From contig NC_054536.1 of the NCBI RefSeq assembly GCF_017654505.1, forward strand, positions 11,147,794-11,211,793: a stretch of DNA of 64,000 nt, written 5' to 3'. A program made the translations under genes and the position numbers. Origin of the DNA: Polyodon spathula. Taxonomy: Eukaryota > Chordata > Actinopteri > Acipenseriformes > Polyodontidae. The notes beneath the pieces are model-generated. The model was not told the origin of the DNA. It ran no database searches and worked only from the letters and a program-made list of their open reading frames with translations. This document shows, one piece after another, positions 50,600 to 61,434 of this stretch. How positions within the stretch are numbered: the first letter of the stretch is position 1; every line of letters begins with the position of its first letter.

Positions 50600-50809
50600 T
50601 TAATTTCTGCAACGTCACAGTTGCTACTTTTTAAAACCGACATTGTTTGATCTATTACTTGACCTAGTAGGGGAGTAGCTTGAGCTACGTCACCACATTG
50701 ACGCGATAAGGCCGGCCCAGCCTTGAGTCAGCTTTGCCTACTTTAGGCCGCATTAAAAAGCTGGTCTAAATTTCACCCGGCCTAAACTGCAGGTGTGAAC
50801 GGGGTCTAA

Positions 50810-52469
50810 TAGAAAGGGAGAGGTACTGGCCTAAAAGAGAAAGGAGGAAACACACAAACAGGCAGATTCAAACTAAAAATACAGTCATTGTAATCGATAA
50901 AAAATTACAAAAAGCACTTGTTTAAGTACAGATACTAACGAGAAATAATATCACTCCAGGCAGAGTAAAATTGCAACAGAGAGAAAATTATAATTTGTAG
51001 AGTGAGAACAGAGGAAACAGCATGCGAGCCTACACACATATGCGGAGACAGTGACAAACTGAAGTGTAACAATTTCCAAAATGGAGGATAATAAAGAAAA
51101 GCAGAATGCTCTTTCTATAATTCATAAAAGTGTTCTTTTTCAAGCTTCTGTAAATGGATACAGCTGATACAATATAAAGTACATCAAAGTGTGCAATAAA
51201 AAGCCTGTAATACTACTATCTCAGGCTTCTGGTGACATTGACCTTCAGTCACGTCATTTATCTTGCACACTTTGATGCAGTTTATTCCTTATTGTTAATC
51301 AATTCTACTGAGTTATATACAATGACCTACCTTTTGATGATTTCATTGTGCTAAACCAGGGGTTCTCAAACTCGATCCTGGGGACCCCCTGTGTCTGCTG
51401 CTTTTCATTCCAACCCTATACCGTGTGACGTTTTCTTCTTGTTGTGGACAAATATTGTTGACATTGCATCAGGTTTTAGCTTTGTCTTGCATTCATACCC
51501 CAGAAGCTCTGCCTGCATATTCCTTTTGTATGGTTCAGGTTCAAAGTGGTCCTCAGACATGAAAGAAGTTCAACCTAATGGAAAGATTGTCAGTGTGTTC
51601 CCCGTTCTCGAATTATGTAGTCATTGTTTTTGCTATGATCGCCTGTTTTGAATTAACAGGCTTTGGCACACTAAATAACTTTTTTGTATTATTTGTGCTC
51701 TTATTATTCAAGCACCTGAAAGCTTTGCAGAATATTGCATGCTATGGGTTTTCACCACTGTATCCCATAAACCAATGCGCTCAACCTTTGGCCTATCAGG
51801 GAAATCAGTGACTTGATGACTCATGTTGCTGCCTGAAAGGCTCCAATATGTGTTACTTGACCCAGAAAGTGGACAAAGAAATTAAAAACATTGGTAAATG
51901 TGTGACTTCTTGACCAAACCACTGCAGCAAGAAGCATTTATTGGATATGTGAAGCACGAAGGGAGCTTTATTATTTTTGGGTACAGGAACCTTTTAAATT
52001 TAAATTTCTAAACAGTATGTTGTAGATTTTTTTTTAGTTGATATGCCGTTTTCCTTGCTTTCAACTGAGGTAAAAATAAGAATAAAAAAATAACAATAAA
52101 GGTCGTTCAAAGCCTAAATTGGACCTTCTTCAACAAGGAAGACCAAAATAAAATTCCCTTTTTAATTGCTCATGGTATGAAAAAACAGAATGGTTGAGTA
52201 TTCACAGCTTTGCTTTTCAATTCAATTCACAGCTTGGCTTTTCTTCATCTTCCAAATATTTCTACAAATTACATCACTGTCGAGTTTTTTTTGTACTATT
52301 AATATTAATATAAACAATTAATATAATACAATATCAAAATACTATTTCACATTAAAGACATCTTAGTTTTATTTCCGATTCCAAAAATGTCCATACTTCA
52401 ATGTGCACTCTTCTTTATCAGAAAGCTTAAACTGTCAGTTATTTTTTATATTATAGTTTTAGCTGTAGG
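50810..52469. other. Unassigned intergenic stretch
   Basis: 51360-51415 (TCTCAAACTCGATCCTGGGG and the following CCCCTGTGTCTGCTG) resembles a short dispersed fish repeat. Otherwise nothing recognised. Confidence 0.5.

Positions 52470-52503
<34 letters not shown>
52470..52503. repeat. Poly(A) tract
   Basis: 34 A residues; no retroposon body recognised upstream. Confidence 0.95.
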
Positions 52504-52506
<3 letters not shown>

Positions 52507-52889
52507 CCATCCTACAGTATGGCCACCAACAATTCCGACTTCACTATTTCTGAAAATCATACAAAAACTTTATTGTCTTTAATTTTCTTGTACAAATTAT
52601 CTTACAAGTTATAAATCAGGATGCTTCTGTGTTTGTGTTTTGTCCAATCTGTGTAATAAAGTCCCTTGTTAAACATCTGATTCACATTTTCTCCGATATG
52701 GCTCAGAGTGCTGGCACACAACTCAGGAGGATCTGAACTTTTTAGTTTCCATAACACCTGCCTAAGAAAATTACTCTGCATATTGTGGCTAAACCAAACC
52801 ACAAAGCAAGAAGACATCACCTTCATCTTGAAGGAGAGAAGATGGAACTGGCTCACTTTATGCACATGGAAGACTACATCCAAACTGAA

Positions 52890-53060
52890 AATTGTGAGGG
52901 TCTAGAACCAACTCTCCAGTAATGTTGTTGAAGCTGACACCCTGGGATCCTTCAAGAAGCTGCTTGATGAGATTCTGGGATCAATAAGCTACTAACAACC
53001 AAACTAGCAAGATAGGACGAATGGCCTCCTCTCGTTGGTAAACCTTCTTATGTTCTTATA
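52890..53060 (+). mobile_element. LINE 3' end, third copy (about 170 bp)
   Basis: ATTGTGAGGGTCTAGAACCA to GGACGAATGGCCTCCTCTCG followed by CTTATGTTCTTATAA, collinear with the last 170 bp of the copy at 36241. Confidence 0.88.
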
Positions 53061-55152
53061 AGGATGACGCAGAACTGGAAGACCTAAAACAGGGTGGCGA
53101 AGAACAAATGAGAAAGAGCTCAAAGTTTTTCTTGGTTTTTCTTTTTTTTAAATGTGAATGTTGCTTTAGCTTTGTAGCTTTACACTTGCTTATGGCAATT
53201 CAGTACAGTCATTATATTCATGTTACGCAACTCCAGGGGTGGGGAAGCATCTGTACGAGTTGCTGCCTCTGCAACATTTTCAATAATCTATTGGTTTTCA
53301 TGTTTTAACCAAACATCCCATCCCTTTATCATCCTGTAGTAGATAATGTCAGAAATGGTGAAATTAAATGAATTCCTTTAAAAATGAAATATCACATTAA
53401 TAGAAAACCATGGTGGACTGTCCAAAAATGATTTACACTGCTAATACTGTCCTTTAAAGCTTGCTCCTCGTTTCACACCCCAGTGAACTAGATATTAAAT
53501 AATGGAGCTTATTAGACTCTTTTACTCCTCGTTTTGAATTGAAAATTGGACCTCTGTAATGGGTGCTCTGAGATATTGAGATGGAAAAAGCAAAGGCATA
53601 AAACTCTGAAAAGTGGAGCAGGTCTGTAGTTGGGCAGCATTCTCTTCTTAGGTTGATGATCAGTCCTCAAGAGTCAGACAGAGTTGTGTGAAGTTTGTGT
53701 GAAGAGCATTGACGAACATGTCATTGAACCGCATGATGTGTTTCCTGTGCAAGCAAGTACACTATTATATCTTGGCAAATTAGATTACCCTGCCCCTTCA
53801 CAGCATGGGAGTGTTTTTATCAGAAATGTCTTGCCAAGGTGCATGTGTATCATCACTAAGCCACATCTTATTATTTTAAACTGCAGGGGCGGGTTGCTTT
53901 GTCCACTGAGAGCTACATTTCACATATGACCTGAGCCACATTTTAACTAAGACCTTTACACGTGAAGGCATAAAAGGCTAGTGAATTAGTCTGATGCAAT
54001 TACTGAAATGTCAATGAGGTTGATTATTTTTTTATTATGTAAAGAAAACTGTGGAAAAGTTTTCCCAACGATATAAGTGATAACTGCAGCATTTTACCCT
54101 TTTGTCATTATGAATGTATGGGTACATTATTTAACTGTTGCACTTGCACAATTAATGTAAGTAATGAATGGTGCTTTTCAGGAATGCGGCATGTCAACTA
54201 AAACCCTAAGATCGGCATCTTTTCCCCTCATTACTTAGTAATCAACAGCACTAGTGTATTATGCAAATTTTATGGGAGATTTTAAAAAATGAAAGTCAGC
54301 AATCTGTGTGGGAAACGATAAACATGTTTTATTTATTTATTTATTTATTTATTTATTTTTTGTATCTGGTTCATTTCACAGCCCATTTAAATGGAAAAGT
54401 TGTGCTTAGGATAAAAATAACTTGTTTGATTGATCTCTTGCATGTTGCTATACTTTACAATTGGAATTGTTCTGCTGCTGAGAAAATTAATTGCAGAAGT
54501 GGTTTAAGGTAATTACTAACAGCTATCTTTAGCACAGGAATAAGCTTTTAAAAAAAGCAAATGTGAAATAATCAATAAGGCTATTAACATAACTAAGTTT
54601 ATGGGTTGTATGTATCACATTGTTTGCTGTGATTTCATATATTTTGATTTTCTAATGGTTCTGTTTTGGTACGTGCAGGGCTTTTCTTCTGCCCAGCCGC
54701 ACACTCGAAGATTGTTTATATCCATTGCAGTACTTGCAACAAAAGCTCAATAAATCTGACACACATGCTCGGTACCTGTGGAATGGAACTTACACTAATG
54801 TTCAATAGTGCAGGTGAAAGTAGCATGCTGCAAATACAAAAACAAAATGATCAGGGTTTATGCAGAAGGGTAAGGAAGATATATACCACACTGGCAAAAT
54901 ATTGCCAGTTATTTGAATACTTTAGCACTAGACCCTCCGCGGTTATACTCATACCTGAGAAATTTTGACATGACATAATTAAAGTCTGCATGCAACTGTT
55001 TTTTTTTTTTTTTACTTGTTTTTTTCAATTTGGTATTAGAAGTGGGCTATCTTTTAAAGAAATCTCTTCCTTTTCTCAAACTTATTTTTCTTCTCAGAAG
55101 CTGCACATCTGCTATGTTGAATTACACTGTGTAACAATTTTTTTTTGTTTTG
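53061..55152. other. Unassigned intergenic stretch
   Basis: A TTTA repeat at 54328-54360; otherwise no gene or repeat family recognised. Confidence 0.55.
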
Positions 55153-55630
55153 TTTTTGTTCCTGGGTAGTAAATGTTATTTCCTACTTGCTTATGCCTCA
55201 AAAGTATAGAACATGGCTATTATTCCCCACAAACTTTGCTTTTGTGACCAGGACAGTGATATTTCAAAATATCACTATTTCCAATGGGAAAATGGGAAAA
55301 TGTGTGTCTTTTCGTTCACATAAAGTCAGAAAAAAACTACATATAAATCCAAATTAACATGTATTTATACTAAAGTAATACAAAGATGACTACAAACGAT
55401 TTAGAAGTGAGTTGTTTTTCGAGATTTACAATTATACTCATATGTAGTTTTTTTCTGACTTTATGTGAACGAAAAGACACACATTTTCCCATTTTCCCAT
55501 TGGAAATAGTGATATTTTGAAATATCACCGTCCTGGTCACAAAAGCAAAGTTTGTGGGGAATAATAGCCATTTTCTATACTTTTGAGGCATAAGCAATTA
55601 GGAAATAACACTTATTACCCAGGAACAAAA
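55153..55630. repeat. Long inverted repeat (foldback element), arms about 190 bp
   Basis: Arm 1 is 55153-55344 and arm 2 is 55440-55630, with about 95 bp between. The arms are nearly identical in inverse: GTTCCTGGGTAGTAAATG against CATTTATTACCCAGGAAC-type sequence, and GTGTGTCTTTTCGTTCACAT against its complement. The same peptide frame therefore appears on both strands. Probably a MITE; family unknown. Confidence 0.9.
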
Positions 55631-55797
55631 ATTGTGTATTGTCGCTTAGCCCTTTAAAGTTCAAGGGACATAGGTGTCCCACAAATAAAACAATGGTAAC
55701 TTTTCTATTTTTGCAATGAGCTGGTCAGAAAACGTTTGAATAACCGCTCAATTTCTTAAAGAATAAGTAGCGGGATTCCGAAAAATACAGCGTTATA

Positions 55798-55833
<36 letters not shown>

Positions 55834-55900
55834 CAGACGTTATCTTATCCAGGGCAACTTACAGCTGTTACAAAATATCACATTACAGATAAGAGCAGTT
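55798..55900. repeat. (ATT)n with a fish retroposon-tail motif
   Basis: ATT repeats to 55833, then CAGACGTTATCTTATCCAGG and GCAACTTACAG, close to a motif spread across fish genomes (CAGACGC.TTATCCA..GCGACTTACA). Confidence 0.6.
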
Positions 55901-56159
55901 ATAAAATACAATAAAATCAGTAGAAAATAAAATCACATTCATATACAAGCAAAATAAAGAATACAGTAAATAATTACATTTAAGAGTGAATTTGACTAAA
56001 AGCAATTAGACTTATAGTAAAAATATTTGCTTATAAGAGTAAATTCCATTAAGAGCAAGTAGTAAGTGCAATAAATGGATAAGAACGATTTCGAGTAAGA
56101 GCAAATTACAAAAAACATGAATATGGAAACCTATAAGAGTAAAATCAAATACAAGATAC

Positions 56160-56560
56160 AGGGTGGGTGGGGAAGGAGGCGAGGTATTGAAGGGTTTGTG
56201 GTTGTTGTTGATTTTGGATGCGAAGAAGGAAGCAAAGTCATCAGTTGAGATAGAGGAAGGTGGAGGGTGAGGGCTAAGGGGAAAGGTTTACAGGGATTGT
56301 TAAAGGATAACTGAATGATAGAGTTGAAGCAGGAGCATTTGACAGAGTTCAGTGAACAGGAGAAGGAAGAGAGGAGAGAGCAATAGAGATCCCAGCCAGC
56401 AGGGAGACTGGTTTTCTTCCATTTCTTTTCAGCCGTGGGCAGTTCGGTACGAGCATAGCACGGAGGAGAGCCAGGGTTGACGGGGGTTCTTGGACACGAT
56501 GCCTGCCTCTGTGATTTGATCTATCCACTCTGATTTTGTTTTTAAAGGAGCAATGCTCTG
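56160..56560. repeat. Probable degenerate repeat, purine-rich
   Basis: Purine-rich on the + strand (GAGGAAGGTGGAGGGTGAGG, GAACAGGAGAAGGAAGAGAG). It has the look of a dispersed retroelement fragment, but no protein block could be read. Confidence 0.3.
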
Positions 56561-56674
56561 TCGGCTACTCAGAAACACCCGATTTAAAGTCTTGTTCTTA
56601 ATATTGAAGAATATACCGTTTCATTTTGAACACATTAATAAAAACAATTTGACATGCTGATTTTGTATATATAT

Positions 56675-57139
56675 TGTAAACAGGGCTTCACTCTCCACGG
56701 TTCGTTGCCCCTTTAAAATGCAGACCCAGACACACAGAATTGATGTTTCAGCTCTACGACGCACTTTAAATGGTACAAAATAAACAAAAACTAAATAAAT
56801 ACCTAGCTCCCACTGGAGCACTAATTAAACAAACAGGAACCTAACTCAAACAGGACAGCTAAGCTGTTTACCTGTTAAAACAAACAAAAAAAAACACACA
56901 GTTTTTACAAATAACTTTCAAAAGGCTTTTTTCATAACGATTGAAAACACTATCAACCAGGCCCTCCACACAGTAGCAGCCTTGAGCAGACTGACTGCTC
57001 TCCTTAAATACCTTGCACCTGGCTCTAAATTTACAATACTAGCCAGATGCAGGTGATAACTAACAATAAAACAACAATTAACAAAATAATTAACACATGT
57101 TTTTAGGCAGGGAGGAATTTAACCCTCTCCCTGCTTACA
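56675..57139 (-). mobile_element. Solo LTR (Ty3/gypsy-type), 465 bp
   Basis: On the minus strand it runs TGTAAGCAGGG to CCCTGTTTACA, with a TATTTAAGG TATA-like box. ATAT repeats on both sides (56671-56674 and 57140-57143) fit a 4-bp target duplication, though the flank is AT-rich. Its first 40 bp form the same GCAGGGA...TCCCTGC hairpin as the LTR at 15715. Confidence 0.78.
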
Positions 57140-58191
57140 ATATATAGATCTTTTTTTCGTATTCAGTATTGTCAGCATTACAGAAATGGGGATTTTGAAT
57201 GTGATTGCTAACATAATTTTCAGCTTTAACATCACGAATTAACATTAACAGTTAGGGCCCTATGGAAATCTGTTTATTAATTTCTAATAATATTTTTTAC
57301 CGTTTTAAAAATAAAAGTAATTAGGTGATTTAATTGAACCTATGTACACTGCAAGAGCAGCAAACAACACAAAACAGTAAATCTACAAGCTTATATATAT
57401 ATATGTATGTATATATTTGGTGTGTGCATTGGAGTAAGAGTGTTTTTTTTTATTGAACTGAATTGAAAAATAGTATTGTTAACTTTAAAAACGAGTTGTG
57501 TAAGTAAATATTGTTATTTTTTTTTCTTTTTCCTCTCCAAGCAAAAAAAAAAAAAAAAAAAAGTTTCTCTGCATTAGTCATCATTAATTATTACCTACAC
57601 CAATATGGAATATGCACTTAACAGATTCCTGTTTCAAGCTACTATTACAAAGGTGCAATAAATGTTAATATAAAGTATTTACATTTTAACACAAACTGCA
57701 GTGCAGCCGTCTGACGTACACACGAACAGGGGGAAGGTAATTAAAATGTTGTTATTTTGGACATAAATAACTTGTATTTAATGAGAGTGTGACAATATAT
57801 ATTTACACATCTTAAATGATGGTACACATCAGAAATAACAAGGTTTTTTTTTATGACAAGTGCGCCATTTTTGCAAAGATTTTTAATTATAGTTAAAGTA
57901 AAAATTATGCATTTATGTTTGTGTGTAGACAATAAACATTATACATTGCATAAGTTGGTGATGTATCTGTTTAGGAATGCAGAATGTCTCTGACCTTTTT
58001 TGGAAAAAAAATATTTCCAATTTAAGAATGCATGTTTTACTGGGAAAAGAATTATAGAGTAATGTGTTACAAGTTTTAACAGTTCTTTAAAAAAAATCCC
58101 TAATTAAAAGGATTTTGTGTTTCTTTTTTTACTTCAACTTTTTATGTCAGGTTCATTGGTGTGAGTAAGAGCTTCATGGGGTGCCTGTAGT
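57140..58191. other. Unassigned intergenic stretch
   Basis: An A tract at 57543-57561; nothing else recognised. Confidence 0.5.
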
Positions 58192-58779
58192 CTTCACTTC
58201 AGTATAAAAGTTGCACAAGTGATTAAAGATGCCCTGGTGATAATCGATTAGATCAAAACTGTATTAATGACATAGCTGCTAATAGGTTCTTAAGTAATGT
58301 AAAAGAAGACTTTACTTCAGAATAGGGTCTGATAACCCCTTTATTAATGACCTATATGCTACTAATAAGCTCTTAATTAATGAAAATGAAACCTTTACTT
58401 CAGAATGGGCTAAAAAACTCTTTACTAATAACCAACATCCTCCTAATAAGCCCTTTTTTGGAAACAGTCCAACTCTGCAATAGAGTGTTATCCATGCATG
58501 CTTGATTTTGCTGCTTTATTACCATGGTATTAATCATATACTAATAGTTAGTAGGACATAACATAGCCAAGAACAGTCTTCACTTCAGTATAAGGCATGC
58601 AAATCTGTTATTAATGTACTGTAACCTGTTAATAAGACATGTTTGAGAATAAGCATAATAAGTACTGTACCCTAACAAACCCTTATTAGGAGGCTATACA
58701 TGATGTATTCTGTACTAATTAGTCACAAATAAGTAGATAATAAATGCCTAATATGTTGTGCTTAAAATAAAGTTACCAA
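58192..58779. repeat. Decayed tandem repeat, unit about 83 bp
   Basis: About five diverged units, each with a CTTTACTTCAGAAT or CTTCACTTCAGTAT block and, about 50 bp later, CTAATAAGCTCTTAA-type sequence. It ends with TTAAAATAAAGTTACC, a terminus often seen on fish nonautonomous elements. Confidence 0.6.
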
Positions 58780-59976
58780 AAATCACCATGCCAAAATTAG
58801 AACTACATATTATGTATCTCAGATTTCTCATCCTGTTTACTGTCTTTTTATTGATATCTTTAAAATTAACTTTCAATTAATAACATGACATCAATATTAA
58901 AGTACTAGCATTAATACATTTTTGCTTAAAAAATTGTTAGGGTTTAAGCTTGAAGCCCTAAATATCAGGAACTTCCTTACAAAAAGTCTTTTAGCATAGA
59001 TATGGAGATGTGATGGGCATGGTAGTATTCAATGATAAGGAGAGCTAAAAATGTCAGTGGTCCAAAAAATAATAAAAAAATTAAACATTTTAACAACTTT
59101 AACAAGGAAAGCAGGAGAGCAGTGACTGTGTTTTTAAAATCTTTAGCAACCAGGTATCCCTATCAAAGATGTAAATAACACATTAAAGGAATCAGTAGAA
59201 TTAATAAGTCACCATGACCTACATCCACTCTATGTAAAATACAGTATATCATAATAAAATGCCTATGTAAAGTCACGGTGACAAAGATTTGAATACCGTC
59301 AAGTACTTGTGCTAATGAATGAACAATTCTCAAGATATACTGTAGTTAAAACAAACAATGAGTTAACACAATGAATTTGAATACCACCCTCAATAGAATA
59401 CACTAACAACATGCAACAGCAGATGATCAGGGGAGCAGTGAAAATGTGATTGGAAATGGATTTTCATGGCTCCGCTCATCATTTTTTACTGGAACTTTTC
59501 TTTGTTACTGGTATTGTCTCTACAGTTTTAAAATAAATGTTTCACTGTTCCCCTTATCATTGAATGATACCCTCCCCATCACATCTCAGTATCTCTGCTA
59601 AAAGCCAAGTTATGGTTGGTATGGCATTTCCTGACTTTCTGTGGCTTAAAGCTGCAGCATTAATGTTCATTTACTAGTTAAGTTTTTTTAACTATGTTTT
59701 TTGTAATGAGTAATATAAATAAATTAGCTCCCAGTTACAAATGAGCAGTATTGACTGTCAATCTTAAGCATAGGAATAAATAAACAATTTGGAGAAGGTA
59801 CTAGAACATCACAGGTTTGAATAATGCAGCAAAAACCAAAATACAAATTAAGTCTTTAAAAATCAAAATCTTTGTAAAACTATCTGAAAATCTGAACCAG
59901 AAATGTCAGGTTTCAGCTATTCGAATACTATCCCAGGTATGAGTCCCTGTAAGGGCATGACATCTGCAAATATAAA
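58780..59976. other. Unassigned intergenic stretch
   Basis: AT-rich; no gene or repeat family recognised. Confidence 0.5.
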
Positions 59977-59978
59977 TA

Positions 59979-61431
59979 CACTGAACAAAAATGTAAACGT
60001 AACATGCAACAATTTCAAAGGTTTTACTGAGTCACAGTTCATATAAGGAAATCAGTCAATTGAAATAAATTCATTAGGCCCTAATCTATGGATTTCACAT
60101 GCCTGAGAATACAGATATGCACCTGTTGGTCACAGATACCTTAAAAAATTTGCCTCATGCAGCGTGACACATCTACTTTGCATAGAGTTGATCAGGCTGT
60201 TGATTGTGGCCTGTGGAATGTTGTCTCACTCCTCTTCAATGGCTGTGCAAAGTTGCTGGATATTGGCGGGAACCGGAACACGCTGTATTACACGTCGATC
60301 CAGAGCATCCCAAACATACTCAATGGGTGACATGTCTGGTGAGTATGCAGGCCATGGAAGAACTGGGACATTTATAGCTTCCAGGAATTGTGTACAGATC
60401 CTTGCGACATGGGGCCGTGCATTATCATGCTGAAACATGAGGTAATGGCAGCGGATGAATGGCACGACAATGGGCCTCAGGATCTCGTCACGATATCTTC
60501 TTGCATTCAAATTGCCATCAATAAAATGCAATTGTGTTCATTGTCCATAGCTTATGCCTGCCCATACCATAACCCCACCGCCACCATGGGGCACTCTGTT
60601 CACAACGTTGACATCAGCAAACTGCTTGCCCACACAACACCATACATGTTGTCTGCCATCTGCCCGGTACAGTTGAAACTGGGATTCATCCATAAAGAGC
60701 ACACTTCTCCAATTTGCCAGTGGCCATCGAAGGTGAGCATTTGCCCATTGAAGTCGGTTATGACACTGAACTACAGTCTGGTCAAGACCCTGGTGAGGAT
60801 GACGAGCATGCAGATGAGCTTCCCTGAGATGGTTTCTGACAGTTTGTGCTGAAATGTTTCGGTTGTGCAAACACACAGTTTCATCAGCTGTCCGAGTGAC
60901 TGGTCTCAGACGATCCCGCAGGTGAAGAAGCCGGATGTGGAGGTCCTGGACTGGCGTGGTCACACGTGGTCTGCGGTTGTGAGGTCAGTTGAACGTACTA
61001 CCAAATTCTCTAAAACGACGTTGGAGGTTGTTAGAGAAATGAACATTCAATTCTCTGGCAACAGTTCTGGTGGACTTTCCTGCAGTCAGCATGCCAATTT
61101 CATGCTCTCTCAAAACTTGAGACATCTGTGGCATTGTGTTGTGTGACAAAACTGCACATTTTAGAGTGGCCTTTTATTTTCCCCAGCACAAGGTACACCT
61201 GTGTAATGATCATACTGTTTAATCAGCTTCTTGATATGCCACATCTGTCAGGTGGATGGATTATTTTTGCAAAGGAGAAATGCTCACTAACAGGGATGTA
61301 AACAAATTTGTGCACAAAATTTGAGAGAAATAGGCTCCTTGTGTGTATGGAAAATTTCTGGGATCTTTTATTTCAGCTCATGAAACATGGGACCAACACT
61401 TTACATGTTGCATTTATATTTTTGTTCAGTA
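59979..61431 (-). mobile_element. Tc1/mariner transposon D, full length (1453 bp), two nonsense codons
   Basis: Inverted termini: CACTGAACAAAAATGTAAAC at the left; the right end reverse-complements to ACTGAACAAAAATATAAATG. TA lies on both sides (59977-59978 and 61432-61433). It contains a 303-codon transposase region on the minus strand. The best preserved transposon in the window. Confidence 0.93.
60226..61134 (-). pseudogene. DD34E Tc1-family transposase, one reading frame with two TGA codons
   Basis: ATG at 61132-61134 (MPQMSQVLREHEIGM) starts a single 303-codon frame with no frameshift. An N-terminal helix-turn-helix region (GKSTRTVARELNVHF) is followed by VLFMDESQF (first Asp), GGGVMVWAGISYG, FQHDNARPHVAR (second Asp) and SPDMSPIEYVWD (Glu). 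The second Asp and the Glu are 34 residues apart. Stops: TGA at 60985-60987 and TGA at 60538-60540. The second lies where I recall relatives having Arg, consistent with a CpG transition. Inactive as it stands. Confidence 0.92.
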
Positions 61432-61434
61432 TAC

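Larger units (their letters stand above)
49171..50806. mobile_element. TAA-flanked DNA element (Harbinger-like?) with nested insertions
   Basis: A perfect 13-bp terminal inverted repeat GACCCCGTTCACA (49171-49183 and inverse 50794-50806), flanked on both sides by TAA (49168-49170 and 50807-50809). A 3-bp TWA target is typical of PIF/Harbinger. The subterminal segments are rich in GGCC. The middle is occupied by a Tc1 end, a TA array and a piggyBac fragment. No transposase was read. Confidence 0.7.
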
